This document shows positions 54,605 through 64,000 of a stretch of DNA of 64,000 nucleotides, piece after piece. Under the pieces are notes generated by a model, which worked only from the letters and a program-made list of their open reading frames with translations, did not search any database and was not told the origin of the DNA. Both the position numbers and the translations under genes were made by a program. Source of the DNA: Selaginella moellendorffii. Lineage: Eukaryota; Streptophyta; Lycopodiopsida; Selaginellales; Selaginellaceae. The stretch covers positions 103,222-167,221 of the forward strand of contig NW_003314331.1 of assembly GCF_000143415.4 (NCBI RefSeq). Reading direction: 5' to 3'. The stretch's first letter is position 1, and each line of letters opens with the position of its first letter.

Positions 54605-55890
54605 TCAAACAAAACCTCTAAATAAAAATTTAAGGAATTCATTAAAAATTTAGTAAAAGAGGATGATATTTAAATTTTTTATCTTATTTTAATTTTTAGT
54701 ATATTTTTATGGTCATGCATATTTTTTTAAAAGTTACACACTAAGTAAATAACACATTTATATTAAATGAAAATAATTGGTATTTGAATATACCATTTTG
54801 GTTTGCAATTATAGATGAAAGCGTTTTAGAATATTTTAAATAAATTATCTTTTAAACCACCAATTTTGGAAGAAACATGACAACATTTTCAATAGTGAGC
54901 AATAAGTAGCATGACAATTCAACAAGTTAAGTTAATCATTTATTGTGGTACATAATGTAATTAGGAGATAGGTGATATTGATTTCTTTCACATGTGTTTT
55001 AATGCTTTAGATTGTGATCTCTCAATCCATATTTCTGTTGTGCTCAAGTGTGGCTTTTATACAAGAGTGATAGAAAATTATAGGATTATAATATTTTTAA
55101 AGATTTTTCATCTCATTTCATTAGTTAAACAGTAGAATTAGGGAGTTGTTATGATAAGTGAGGATAGTGGGATGATAGAGTTTGTGTGTGGGGATACTGG
55201 TATGTTTGTTATTGTGTGTGTACTTCCATGCATTTATGCTTTTTTGTAGTTTTTTTCTTCCCAGGAGAAAGATTCATACTCAATTGGATTAGGGGGTCCT
55301 AGGAGTTTCCAAACACATCTTAGCATAGTACTTACTTGCACCCTTGAGATTAGGGACCATATTGTTCTCCTTTCTCCTGACACAACAAGCATCCATGTGT
55401 GGGGATTAACCTCCTCCATTACAAATTGTAGAGCTAGCAATGCAAATAAAGGATGGGGAGTGTTGGAGCATGAGCTCCAACATGGCTCTGTCACCATGCT
55501 CACTCACATTTCACTCTCTCTTTCTCTCGAGGTGTTAAAGAAGAAATAGGGTAGAACCAAATATTCATTCTAGGCAGCAGAATATCCTTAGTATCTAGGA
55601 GGCTACTCCCAACAAATGACCACTGGACGATCAAGTGCCTCTAGCATAAAAAGAACCAATGACTTCACCTTGTGATGTGGCCAAAGTAGAAACTTGAAAG
55701 AAAACAATGAAAATGACACAAGAAGAAAGTACAATAGGAAGTAGTAAAAAAGCTAGAAGAAATAACACATTGGACCACCTAATGTGATTGTTAAAATCCC
55801 CAATAATCATGAGGGATCTTAAATGCTCTATTATGACATATCATCTTCTGAAGTGGGAAGAAAGGAGATGAAATCATATACCCTAATTCC
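54276..55890. other. AT-rich intergenic DNA with (TA)n microsatellite
   Basis: Strongly AT-rich. A perfect TA run lies at about 54569-54601. No supported gene; a short minus-strand frame at 55234-55503 has no recognisable feature. Confidence 0.5.
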
Positions 55891-55894
55891 ATAC

Positions 55895-55985
55895 GCTCTT
55901 TTCTTTTATCTTCTCATATGTTCATCTTATAGCTTTTTGTGATAAACGGAAGACAGAACTAGAGTTTCTAGAACTAGAGTTCCTT
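55895..55985 (+). pseudogene. Fragment copied from the EAF1-like gene (intron 1/exon 2)
   Basis: GTGATAAACGGAAGACAGAACTAGAGTTTCTAGA-like text here matches 58232-58265, and the upstream intron text TTCTCATATGTT matches too. The copy is therefore genomic rather than from mRNA. Confidence 0.65.
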
Positions 55986-56991
55986 GGTAAATGTGACCAT
56001 CACAGATGGTCCAATCCGGTTGGTCACTAAAATGAGTAAGATATCTCAACATTCTTTAACTTACTCATGTTCCACTTCAAGAGTAACTACATTGATTGAG
56101 GCTCATAATGCCGAAGGGGCAATGAAATATTGGTCGTGGCCAGTGGCATTCACCAAAGTAGACAGCTCAAGGATGTGTTGGTTCTTTCCAAGCTTAAGAG
56201 GAATGTGAAGAAGAATGTCCTTGAAAGTATGATCAAGATGTATGCGATGGATAGCATTTTGTACTCTCCTCCTCCCACTCACATCAAGCACACTTCTTTT
56301 CCCTTTTTCTTCTGTGATTTTTAGTTTCTACTTCTCTTTGTTTTAATTGCCTACTGTATTTCTTTTTCCTTTTCTAACTTTTTTCTCTTGGAGGTTAGCT
56401 TGATTCTTTTGGGGTACCAGGTGAGATTACCAGAGGCTCACGAATTGTTTTGAAGGAGATTTGTGGATAAATCGATCATTCCCAGCTCCACGGTGTATTT
56501 TGCAAGTTTTAAACTGCCAATAGCCTCGTTCTCGATATGGTTCAACTGTGGCAGAGTGACCTGAGGCTGACAGACTTGTTGTTGACATCCCAATTATACT
56601 TTTGACAAGTCAGACGTCTACATTCTAACAATTAGGAGTTGCAACATACGTCTGTAAATAATTCTATGGATAGCCAAAGAGCTAAAGCTATACTTGCCTC
56701 ACATAGAAATTGGTATATGCCAGTAGAGCGTTATTTCTACTTGATATAGCCACATAATATAGGATGATCAAAAAGAGGTTCAGTTGAATTCTGGCTGGTT
56801 CGCATTCTTTGGATGTCAAACCTAAGCTACTTGAGATCTAGTAAGCTTCTACAGCAGTTTAAGATCTCGAGAAGTATTGTTTGTGTGGCTCTCTGTAGGA
56901 CCTGGATGAGATTCCAGGCTATATTCTTCCCGCGAGGCTTATGGAAAATAGCCCGTGCAATTATCCATTACTTGGTTACAGCGTATTTTAT

Positions 56992-57348
56992 TCAAGTATT
57001 AATGTGGAAGTTTTCCGGGTTGCACTTTCTGGAAAGACTGATGCACCCGCCTTGACAATGCAATGCATGTCTCGAAAGGTCTAGGGTCTGGGGAAATGGG
57101 CACTCCGAAACCTGAATCACGTAGTCACTTCTACTCTTTCCCATGTCTCTGATGCTTTGTTTCTTACAGGATTCCAGTTTTTCAGACGCTTGGGCCGATG
57201 AAATAGTTTCAGAAGAGTCCTTGCTTATGGACATCTTATCTATGACATTTTTGGACTCCCGCTGCAGCTGGAAAGATTGTTTCTCTTCAGGTATGTGGCA
57301 CTGATTTTCTTGCTGACCCTGCAGTTTGTATTCGAAGCACGGTACAGG
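56992..57348 (-). CDS. Hypothetical exon or small ORF, unknown
   Basis: An open frame of 118 codons follows a possible AG acceptor (GCTAG|CCTGTACC). It is hydrophilic and Gln/Lys/Ser-rich (YKLQGQQENQCHIPEEKQSF; DKMSISKDSSETISSAQ), with a Cys/His pair region near the end (RHALHCQGGCISLSRKC), and AATAAAA follows soon after the stop. It may be the 3' exon of a minus-strand gene. No family recognised and no upstream exon found. Confidence 0.25.
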   Translation of the reverse strand, partial: PVPCFEYKLQGQQENQCHIPEEKQSFQLQRESKNVIDKMSISKDSSETISSAQASEKLESCKKQSIRDMGKSRSDYVIQVSECPFPQTLDLSRHALHCQGGCISLSRKCNPENFHINT

Positions 57349-58020
57349 CTAGCAGTTACATGGGAGGCAGAAAAGACGCTTGTGCACGTAGAAGTCAGGG
57401 TTTATTGATCCTTATAGAGGACGATTTCTTTTTTGACATAGAAGACGCTATCTTATTTCATTGTTGTTATTATTAGTAGTGTTATATAAATATTCTTGGA
57501 TATTCCTGGCATATCTGATTAAAGTTATTTATTAAAAGTGTCTAAACCAACATAGATTAGTTTTACATTTTAGTAAATTCTCAAAAATCTGTTCCACCGA
57601 TTTTACTCAAACGTTCTCAAAACTAGAAGCTCACTCGCGCCATACCGGATGCTGACAGGACATCAAAGTTCCGTGTAATGGCAAAAAAAAATAAGAATAA
57701 CCTTAAAACCCGGAGGAGCCCTAAAATTCCTCCAAGTGAGAATGAATGGAGCCCTAGTCGATGCTGGCCTGCGCGAGAGGTCGGATGGCAGCGCGCGGAG
57801 CCACGGATGCAGGCGCCGGCGAGAATGTAAGCCTTGCGTAGCTCTCAAATCTCGTAGCAGAGGTTTTGCGATTAGGGTTTTAGGTAGCTCGTTGGGAAGA
57901 GAATTAAGTTTCGAATCTTTGGTTTTTTAAAAACTTGCTCTTTCGCTTCCTTTGTAGCTTCCGTGGAATGACATTTTCACTGTAGGATTGGCGAGTAGAG
58001 GCGCGGGGCTGGATTGATTT
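57349..58020 (+). promoter_or_regulatory. Upstream region of the EAF1-like gene
   Basis: Contains the telo-box-like ATTAGGGTTTTAGG (57871-57884; AAACCCTAA on the other strand), as in many plant housekeeping promoters. The left part is AT-rich without a gene. Confidence 0.4.
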
Positions 58021-61000
58021 ATGACTTGGGCGAGAGCGAGGAGTCGAGTTAGCGATTTTTCCATGGGTATTGGAGCCAATGCAGCGGCAAGGATTGAACG
58101 AGAGCATTCGTGTGCTGCTGTGGAAAGGCTTGTAGGAGAACTCAGGTCGGGAAAATTCTTTTCTTTTTTGCTTTCGTTTAGTTTTCTCTAGTTCTCATAT
58201 GTTTGTCTGTCAGGCAAGAGGTAGCTTTTCGTGATAAACGGAAGAAAGAGCTAGAGTTTCTAGAGAAGGTATGATTGTCTCGTTGTTTTTTTTTTTTTGG
58301 TTCTCTCTTTACACGTTAGAGTGTAACAGGGAGGTAATCCGCTTGACTTTGAATACGGCGACTTAGTTTCTTTGCCATCTACTTTATCGGTAGTTTTAAG
58401 GTAACACTGTGTTCTTCTTTTGTGGACTTATCGTCGTTTCACTATTTTTTGTTTAGTGACTCCGAGGCCAAGGAGAGAAAACTTTTCGTTCTTCAGAATA
58501 ATATTCATCCCAAGCACGGGATCTTGACAGAGTTGCTGGTGTCAAGACTCCAAAGGAACGGCGAATTTAACGAGCCGATCAAGCAGGTGTTGCGGAGAGG
58601 AACTCTGTCGAGTATTGTACGAGTAAAAGAAGAGAAGTCCGGTACACCACCGCCCACAATTGTAGCTGATCCAAAAGCTGAGAATGGATCGTGCGCGTCA
58701 TCTCACTCCATAGACGCTAGAGTCTCAAGCGTGGAAGCAACAACAGTATCTAAGAGTCCGTTGCAGGAAGGTAACAGGGAAGAAAAGAATGGCATCGCCA
58801 GCCAGGAGGACATTAAAGAAGAAGGAAGCGAACTTGTTGTCACAGAGAAAAAAAGCGAAGAAGAAATTCTTGGCGCTGCAATATCGATCAAGGTATCACA
58901 CACAAAAGCGAGAGGCTAGCCCGAGCTGTGGCACACGCATTTCGTCGTGCATTTGATTCGGACTAACTCAATTTACTCGTTGCTAGGCTGTCGCGGACTC
59001 TGCTGCTAAGAAACCTCTGTCGGCTCCTCCAACACAAAAGTCTCATTGGGATTTTGTGCTGGAGGAGATGGCTTGGATGGCAAATGATTTCATGCAGGCA
59101 AGTGAACGTTCAGGTTTTTGAAAGAATGTATCTCTAACACTTGTTTCAGGAACGACTATGGAAAGCTAGCGCAGCAGCTCATCTTTGTAGAAGCGCATCT
59201 CAAGCTCCGTTTTGGGCCACTGCTGAGGCGTTCACAAAGTCGTCAACTGATATAGTAAGCGAGACTACGTTGATGAGAGGTTCTTATTACACTACTGGGA
59301 TTTCAGGCACTGTCCAAGGACACTCAAAGGCTTCCTTTTGAAAACTATGCCATCAAGTTTTTAGCAAATACGATGGAATCGCCACCTAGTTTGAAGGCTC
59401 CATGCACGCCAGAACTAAAGGAACGAGCTGTGTCTTTAAGCAATTTGCCTTTGCCGGTAATTGGTTTTTCCACTGTTTTTTCAGTATGCTAACACTGCTA
59501 TAATGTTTGAAGCTCCATTATATCATACCTCCCGGGGTTGCCGAAGCATACAGAACATACATAGAAGATTCATGGGCATCTGTAAGCCTTTTTCCTGCTT
59601 TTCGTGACTAGAATGAACCTTGTTCTCGCAGGCCTATGATTATAATTCACGAAGGCAAAGTTCGCAAGATAGTGATTCCGAACTGGAAGATGATCTTTTG
59701 AAACTTGACAACGATGTCAGTTATGCGACTGGTCTGAAAAAGAAGAGAAGGCAACAAGACGAGTTCAACTACATTATACCTGCGAAAAAACAACGGACAG
59801 TGAGCATTCCAGGCCGACAACGCTCCGATAAGGTAAGGAATGCTGTTCGTGCTCGATTGCTAATTTCAATTGGCTGCATGGCAGAAATCAAAGAAGTTAA
59901 AGTCAAATAAATCGACTAAGGTTTGCTTTCTCCTTACCGCGTCTGGACTTTTTCTGATTGTTGTGCTGTTAGGGAACGGATTCTGAGAATGAATGGGTAC
60001 CAGAAGCATGCTACTCTGAGAAGGTATTTCTTCCGTCTATTCGCTGTTTTGGCTAATCTGATTGTCCTTTGCAGCAGCCCAAGCGTAAACGGGACCAGTT
60101 TTTTGGGAACAAATCAACTGGTATGTTCTACGATAGTATAGTGAGACCAAACACTTACGTGCATCTTTACAGATTTATCTGGATTTAAAAGGCCTAAACT
60201 TTCAAATCTAATCAGCAGAAAAAGCATTTTACGAAAGGTTCAAAGCAGCTTGTGCGAGTTGAATTGCACTAAGTTTCCCCGTTTAGCAGGGAGAATTTTG
60301 TTCTAATGGGACCGGAAATGGGAGTTCCTGGTCATCGCTTGAGGATCAGGTACTTTTATCTGTTTCAGCATAGCGACTAACTATATTGGCAGGCGATACT
60401 TGTGTTGGAGCACGATTTTGGTGGCAATTGGAAACTACTCAGTGACATTCTCAACAATGGGAGCCATATCAAGGTACGAAAGGGAAAATTGCCGTGAGTT
60501 TTTTGTAATAATTCTGTGAGTGTTTTACAGGGGCATTTTCGCAGCTCAAAATCTTGCCAAGAGCGGCACATGTTTCTCGAAGAAACAGCTGGTGATCCAA
60601 GTGTTTGGGGAATTCTTAAAGTAGGAGATGTTGCATGTTTTCTTGTCTCTAATTCTTTTCTAGCAGGGATCCGCGATGCTGCTACTGCAAAAGCTGCAGG
60701 GACCCCTGGAACATGACACCTTGAAGCTGCACTTTGAAGAAATTGTGAAAGCAAAGCAAAGATATGCTTCCGCGCAGCGGGTTAGACACTCCCTTTTACT
60801 TACATTGTTTCCGGAAACTTCAAAAACTGGCTTGTCATTTCCAGGATCAACCGCCTGAAACCGTACAGCCTCACGAATCACATGTGGCCATCATTGCTCA
60901 AGCTCAGAGGAGCAAAGGGCGATTTTTAAGGTGCGACAACCACTCAAATGTAGGCTATACACTGGAGAGCTGACTCTTTCGCTGTGCAGTCCACTAGATT

Positions 61001-62131
61001 TTCCCGAAGATCAAGGAGAATCGAAACCAGGTGGACGATGCGTCAAAAGAGAAACTGCATCGGAACCAAAAACTTTACCTTCTCAGGCGAGGAACCCCCA
61101 GGTATTGAGTTTTAGTCGAGACTCCTTTTGCTGATGATTTTGGTTGTAGGAGAAGAATAATAACGACACAAAAGACGGCCCAAGTAGTCAGCCCTCTTCA
61201 AAGCCCGATGGTCAGAAAATCGCTAGAAACGGTCAAGTTGGAAGAAAAGCTGGGACCCAGAAGCAGCAGATACAAAGACCGAATCCGGTGAATAGTGTTA
61301 AGCAGGAGCCGCTCCAGAGAATATCTAGCGACGCTGCCAAGATAGAACAGCAGCCACAAACGATTCAAGCACAGCAGCCACATGCGATTCAAGCACAGCA
61401 GCAGCAGCCACCACAGAGAAACTTTTCTCTACAGAAACTGGAATATCGACAAGAGCAACACCAACCGCAGCAGCTCTTGGGGATCACTCCAAGACCAACC
61501 TTTCAACAAAAGCAGAAGTTACCGGCGTGTTCTACTTCTACTTCTCAGCAGCTGCCGGCTCACAAGTCTTTCGCGGAGCAGCACCACCAACACCATTTTT
61601 CCAGGCCGCCACAATCGATGCAGCAGTCGATCCAGCAGCCGGGCTTCCACTACAACAGTCGATGCTTTGCTGCCGGACCGGGGCCTCAAGCTCGAGCTGC
61701 TGTTGCCGCTGGTGCTATACGTGCTCAAGCTCCCGGAGGACAGTGGAGGCCATCTCAAAGCTCGGCTCATACTTACAGCCATGCTGTGGACGCTCCGGCC
61801 TTTCGCTTCCAGAACCAAAGCTCCGGAAGACCGATGAAGCAAGCTCAGAGATCACTTGCACAGCATCACCAGCAAGCAGCGCAGCCACAACAGTGTGGAG
61901 TTTCGTATCTTCCGTCTTCCATGACCGGGGCAGTGCGGTATCAAGCGTCTCACGCGGCCGTTCCTGCAAAGGTTGGAGCGATTTCTTTTAGCTTGCTTTC
62001 TCATCTTTGTTGGTTTTATTTTGTTCTAGACATGGAGTCCTTCGGAGAGGCCCACTGCTGGAACAGTGGTAACATCGTCACCTCCAACAGCAGCAGCAGC
62101 AGCAGATCCTCCTCCAGCAAGCTGTAAATAA
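58021..62131 (+). CDS. EAF1/VID21-like NuA4 scaffold (HSA and SANT-like domains)
   Basis: Chromatin-modification protein that scaffolds the NuA4 histone acetyltransferase in the nucleus. The start (58021) leads into the family's N-terminal block: ELRQEVAFRDKRKKELEFLE, then GGNPLDFEYGD. The HSA domain reads HWDFVLEEMAWMANDFMQ, then ERLWKASAAAHLCR. Nuclear basic blocks follow (LKKKRRQQDEF, QPKRKR). A SANT/Myb-like segment follows (ILVLEHDFGGNWKLLSDILN, then FRSSKSCQERHMFLEETAGD). The C-terminus is Gln-rich (IQAQQPHAIQAQQQQPPQR) and ends ADPPPASCK after a last intron. About 15 short introns. One of them (59098-59149) has a GC donor inside the HSA domain. Shorter than Arabidopsis EAF1A/B. Some middle exon limits are uncertain. 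Confidence 0.85.
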
Positions 62132-63060
62132 TGTGAGCTGAGGAAGTTCTCGCTTTTCGTTCTTTGGTTCTTTGCTTCCTTTCCATTCGTCTGTGTTGAG
62201 TGTAAATTTTTGTGCCGTGTACATGGCCCGGACCTAAAGAGAGTTTCTTTTTGCTTGACAACATATGTTTCTTACGTGGGCTTTGCATTCCGTTATACAA
62301 ATGATCCTCGGTGAACTTTGAGAGACACACGGAGTGATCTTTCTTTTCCAATCGTCTCTCCTTATATATAGCACAAGCTCGGCCAAGGTAAACGAGACGT
62401 ATGATTTGCCCAGCAGTGATTGCCACCGGATTGGAGTATTTCCGCACGTTTTGCAATCAACACGACATAAAATGTTTATGTTGTGGACGTGGACCACGCC
62501 AGAGGAACAAGTTGTTCTTTGGAAATGGTAAGAACACGCTTTCGCTTGCTTGACAGTAGCGTGCTTCAAGCATGCAAGAAGCTCAAGAAAGGCAAGCTGC
62601 AAACTTCAAGTAAACTTCAAGCTGCAAGAAGGCATGCTGGAGCTTGACTGTCCAGGCAATTTACATGCTTCTCTGAAGCGCATGGAGCTGCGATGGCCAT
62701 GCAATGGAGGCAACCATAATCAGAGACCTTGAACGGCCAAGATGGGTAGGCATGGCCAGTGAGCTGGAGCGCGCGCGACAATGAGGATGCCACTGACGTC
62801 AAAACAATAATCCAGTGGCTCCAAAAGCAATGGCAGCACAATTTCTTTTTCAGATCATATAGTTCTGCTCTTCCACTTGGCAGTTCCTCAGGCACGAACT
62901 CTTACAATCCTTAAAATACAATCCGTAACATCCGTGTATAATAATCCAACAGAGACCATCTTTTGAGAACTGTGAGATAACCTGGGAGATGGGTGATTTA
63001 GTTTGCATCGGGATTGCTAGCATCCACATACGAAGAATAGCTCAGGGGACAAATGCAATA
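62132..63060. other. Intergenic region
   Basis: 3' flank of the EAF1-like gene. At 62560-62650 short CTTCAAG/GCTGCAA-type motifs repeat irregularly. No gene supported. Confidence 0.45.
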
Positions 63061-64000
63061 GTACTCACCACAAGATCCCGGGAACTTTCGACATAATGTC
63101 GTCGGTGATGCTTTTCCCAGTGTCCACAAGAACATCGCCGTGGACCCGGAGATCGCCGCTTGGAAGGAGCCACAAGAATCTGTTTCTTAAAGTGATGGAC
63201 TCAATCTTGGAACCATCCCTCTTGTGGTTGCAACTTATTGTTTATCGCAAAGAATCCAATCTCCTCTCCGTAAGAGCACCACTCGCCATAACTCACCCCA
63301 GAGGTGGAGAACTTCTCGGGTTCCACGAGGAGGCGGAAGTAACCGCGAAGACACTAGAAAACGGAGGACATTGCCTCGTAGTGAACTGAAGCCAATCCCG
63401 CAGCCAGATTGCGAGAAGGCTGATAGAGGATGATGCCCGCTTAAACCGAATCGCCACGAGGAGTTTGTGGGAACCAAGGCTTAAGCACTTCCATAGGAGT
63501 TCTTGACAGAGAGATCAGGTGTCATGCTGCCAGGCTGCTAGGATTGTCTTCCAGACAACCTCTACACCCAAGACGTTTGATCGGCTTGGATCGAACGTAA
63601 CAAGAAGAATACTCCAGGATTTTATGTGATCCAGCACCTCCAGATGGTCAATGTGATCTTTCTTTCAGCGATCCGATGCTCGAAGAGGCTGACCGACGCA
63701 AATCCATCTTCCATCGGATTAAGCTCTCTGTGCGACCGACGATGAGAATGGGAGCTCGAGAATGAGTCCAGTGTCAAGGTACGAGCTTGACCCCAGGGCA
63801 AGCTTTTCTACAATCGCGTTGGAACCTTCGTTCGAGAAAAATCTCGAGGTATGGAGACAGAGCAATTTCACCGCTAACTAAGGTTTGCGCCTAGATCAAA
63901 CTATTCATAGCAAGCTCTTGTATGATTCCAGATCAAGTCCAATCTCGCCGAGAAACATTGACGAACTGCCGAGTTTTCTGTATCTCCGGAAGTTTACGAG
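63061..64000 (-). pseudogene. Unidentified minus-strand coding-like region, probably broken
   Basis: Reading leftwards on the minus strand, coding-like pieces are LVNFRRYRKLGSSSMFLGE (near the right edge), EKLALGSSSYLDTGLILELP, FRLLVEPEKFSTSGVSYGEW followed by EEIGFFAINNKLQPQEGW, and RNRFLWLLPSGDLRVHGDVL ending at a GTGAGT donor (about 63068). Frame changes between the last two without an obvious intron suggest a pseudogene. The family is not recognised, and the 5' part lies outside the window. Confidence 0.3.

Overview
The window is nuclear DNA of a land plant. The genes are split by very short introns (about 45-65 bp), they encode plant-only families (PLS-type PPR, LRR-I malectin-like receptor kinase, CRIB-RopGAP, plant U-box protein, Gnk2/DUF26 protein, IDA-like peptides), and gene islands alternate with AT-rich DNA and LTR retroelements. 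Short introns, abundant PPR copies and compact spacing point to a lycophyte such as Selaginella. That is an inference from style and protein features, not a database match.

Layout. 1-1.2 kb: 3' end of a PPR gene and a scrambled remnant of a small unknown gene. 1.6-4.9 kb: a malectin-like/LRR receptor kinase on the minus strand, whose upstream region is repeated at 7.0 kb. 7.8-10.6 kb: COPT-type copper transporter, secreted Gnk2 protein and a U-box/ARM E3 ligase. 11.8-15.5 kb: three plus-strand genes for small secreted precursors ending in IDA/IDL-like motifs (PPSGPS...N). This is the most interesting part of the gene-rich half. 16.2-22.8 kb: housekeeping genes, namely DCP5/LSM14-like mRNP protein, importin-alpha (IMPA9-like), a small N-acylated protein and eIF1. 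24.7-27.1 kb: a CRIB-RopGAP and a divergent acyl-CoA-binding-like protein.

27.2-52.5 kb is a repeat block. It holds a decayed Ty3/gypsy pol, a large non-coding (LARD-like) LTR element of 7.65 kb (31996-39646) with 5-bp target duplication, PBS and LTRs carrying a GAGNCC hexamer array, nested inside an older copy of the same family. It also holds a PPR pseudogene, a small intact unknown gene, a tandem array of long inverted-repeat units, an intact ORF with two retropepsin-like halves, another fragment of the LARD family and a decayed gypsy gag.

52.5-64 kb: an odd HRD-type kinase-like gene, AT-rich DNA with remnants, a full EAF1/VID21-like chromatin gene (HSA domain, SANT-like domain, Q-rich tail), and unresolved minus-strand coding-like sequence at the right edge.

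Most genes act independently. The functional theme with most promise is the IDA-like peptide cluster. Exon boundaries were read by eye from GT/GC...AG signals and frame continuity; none is backed by transcripts here.
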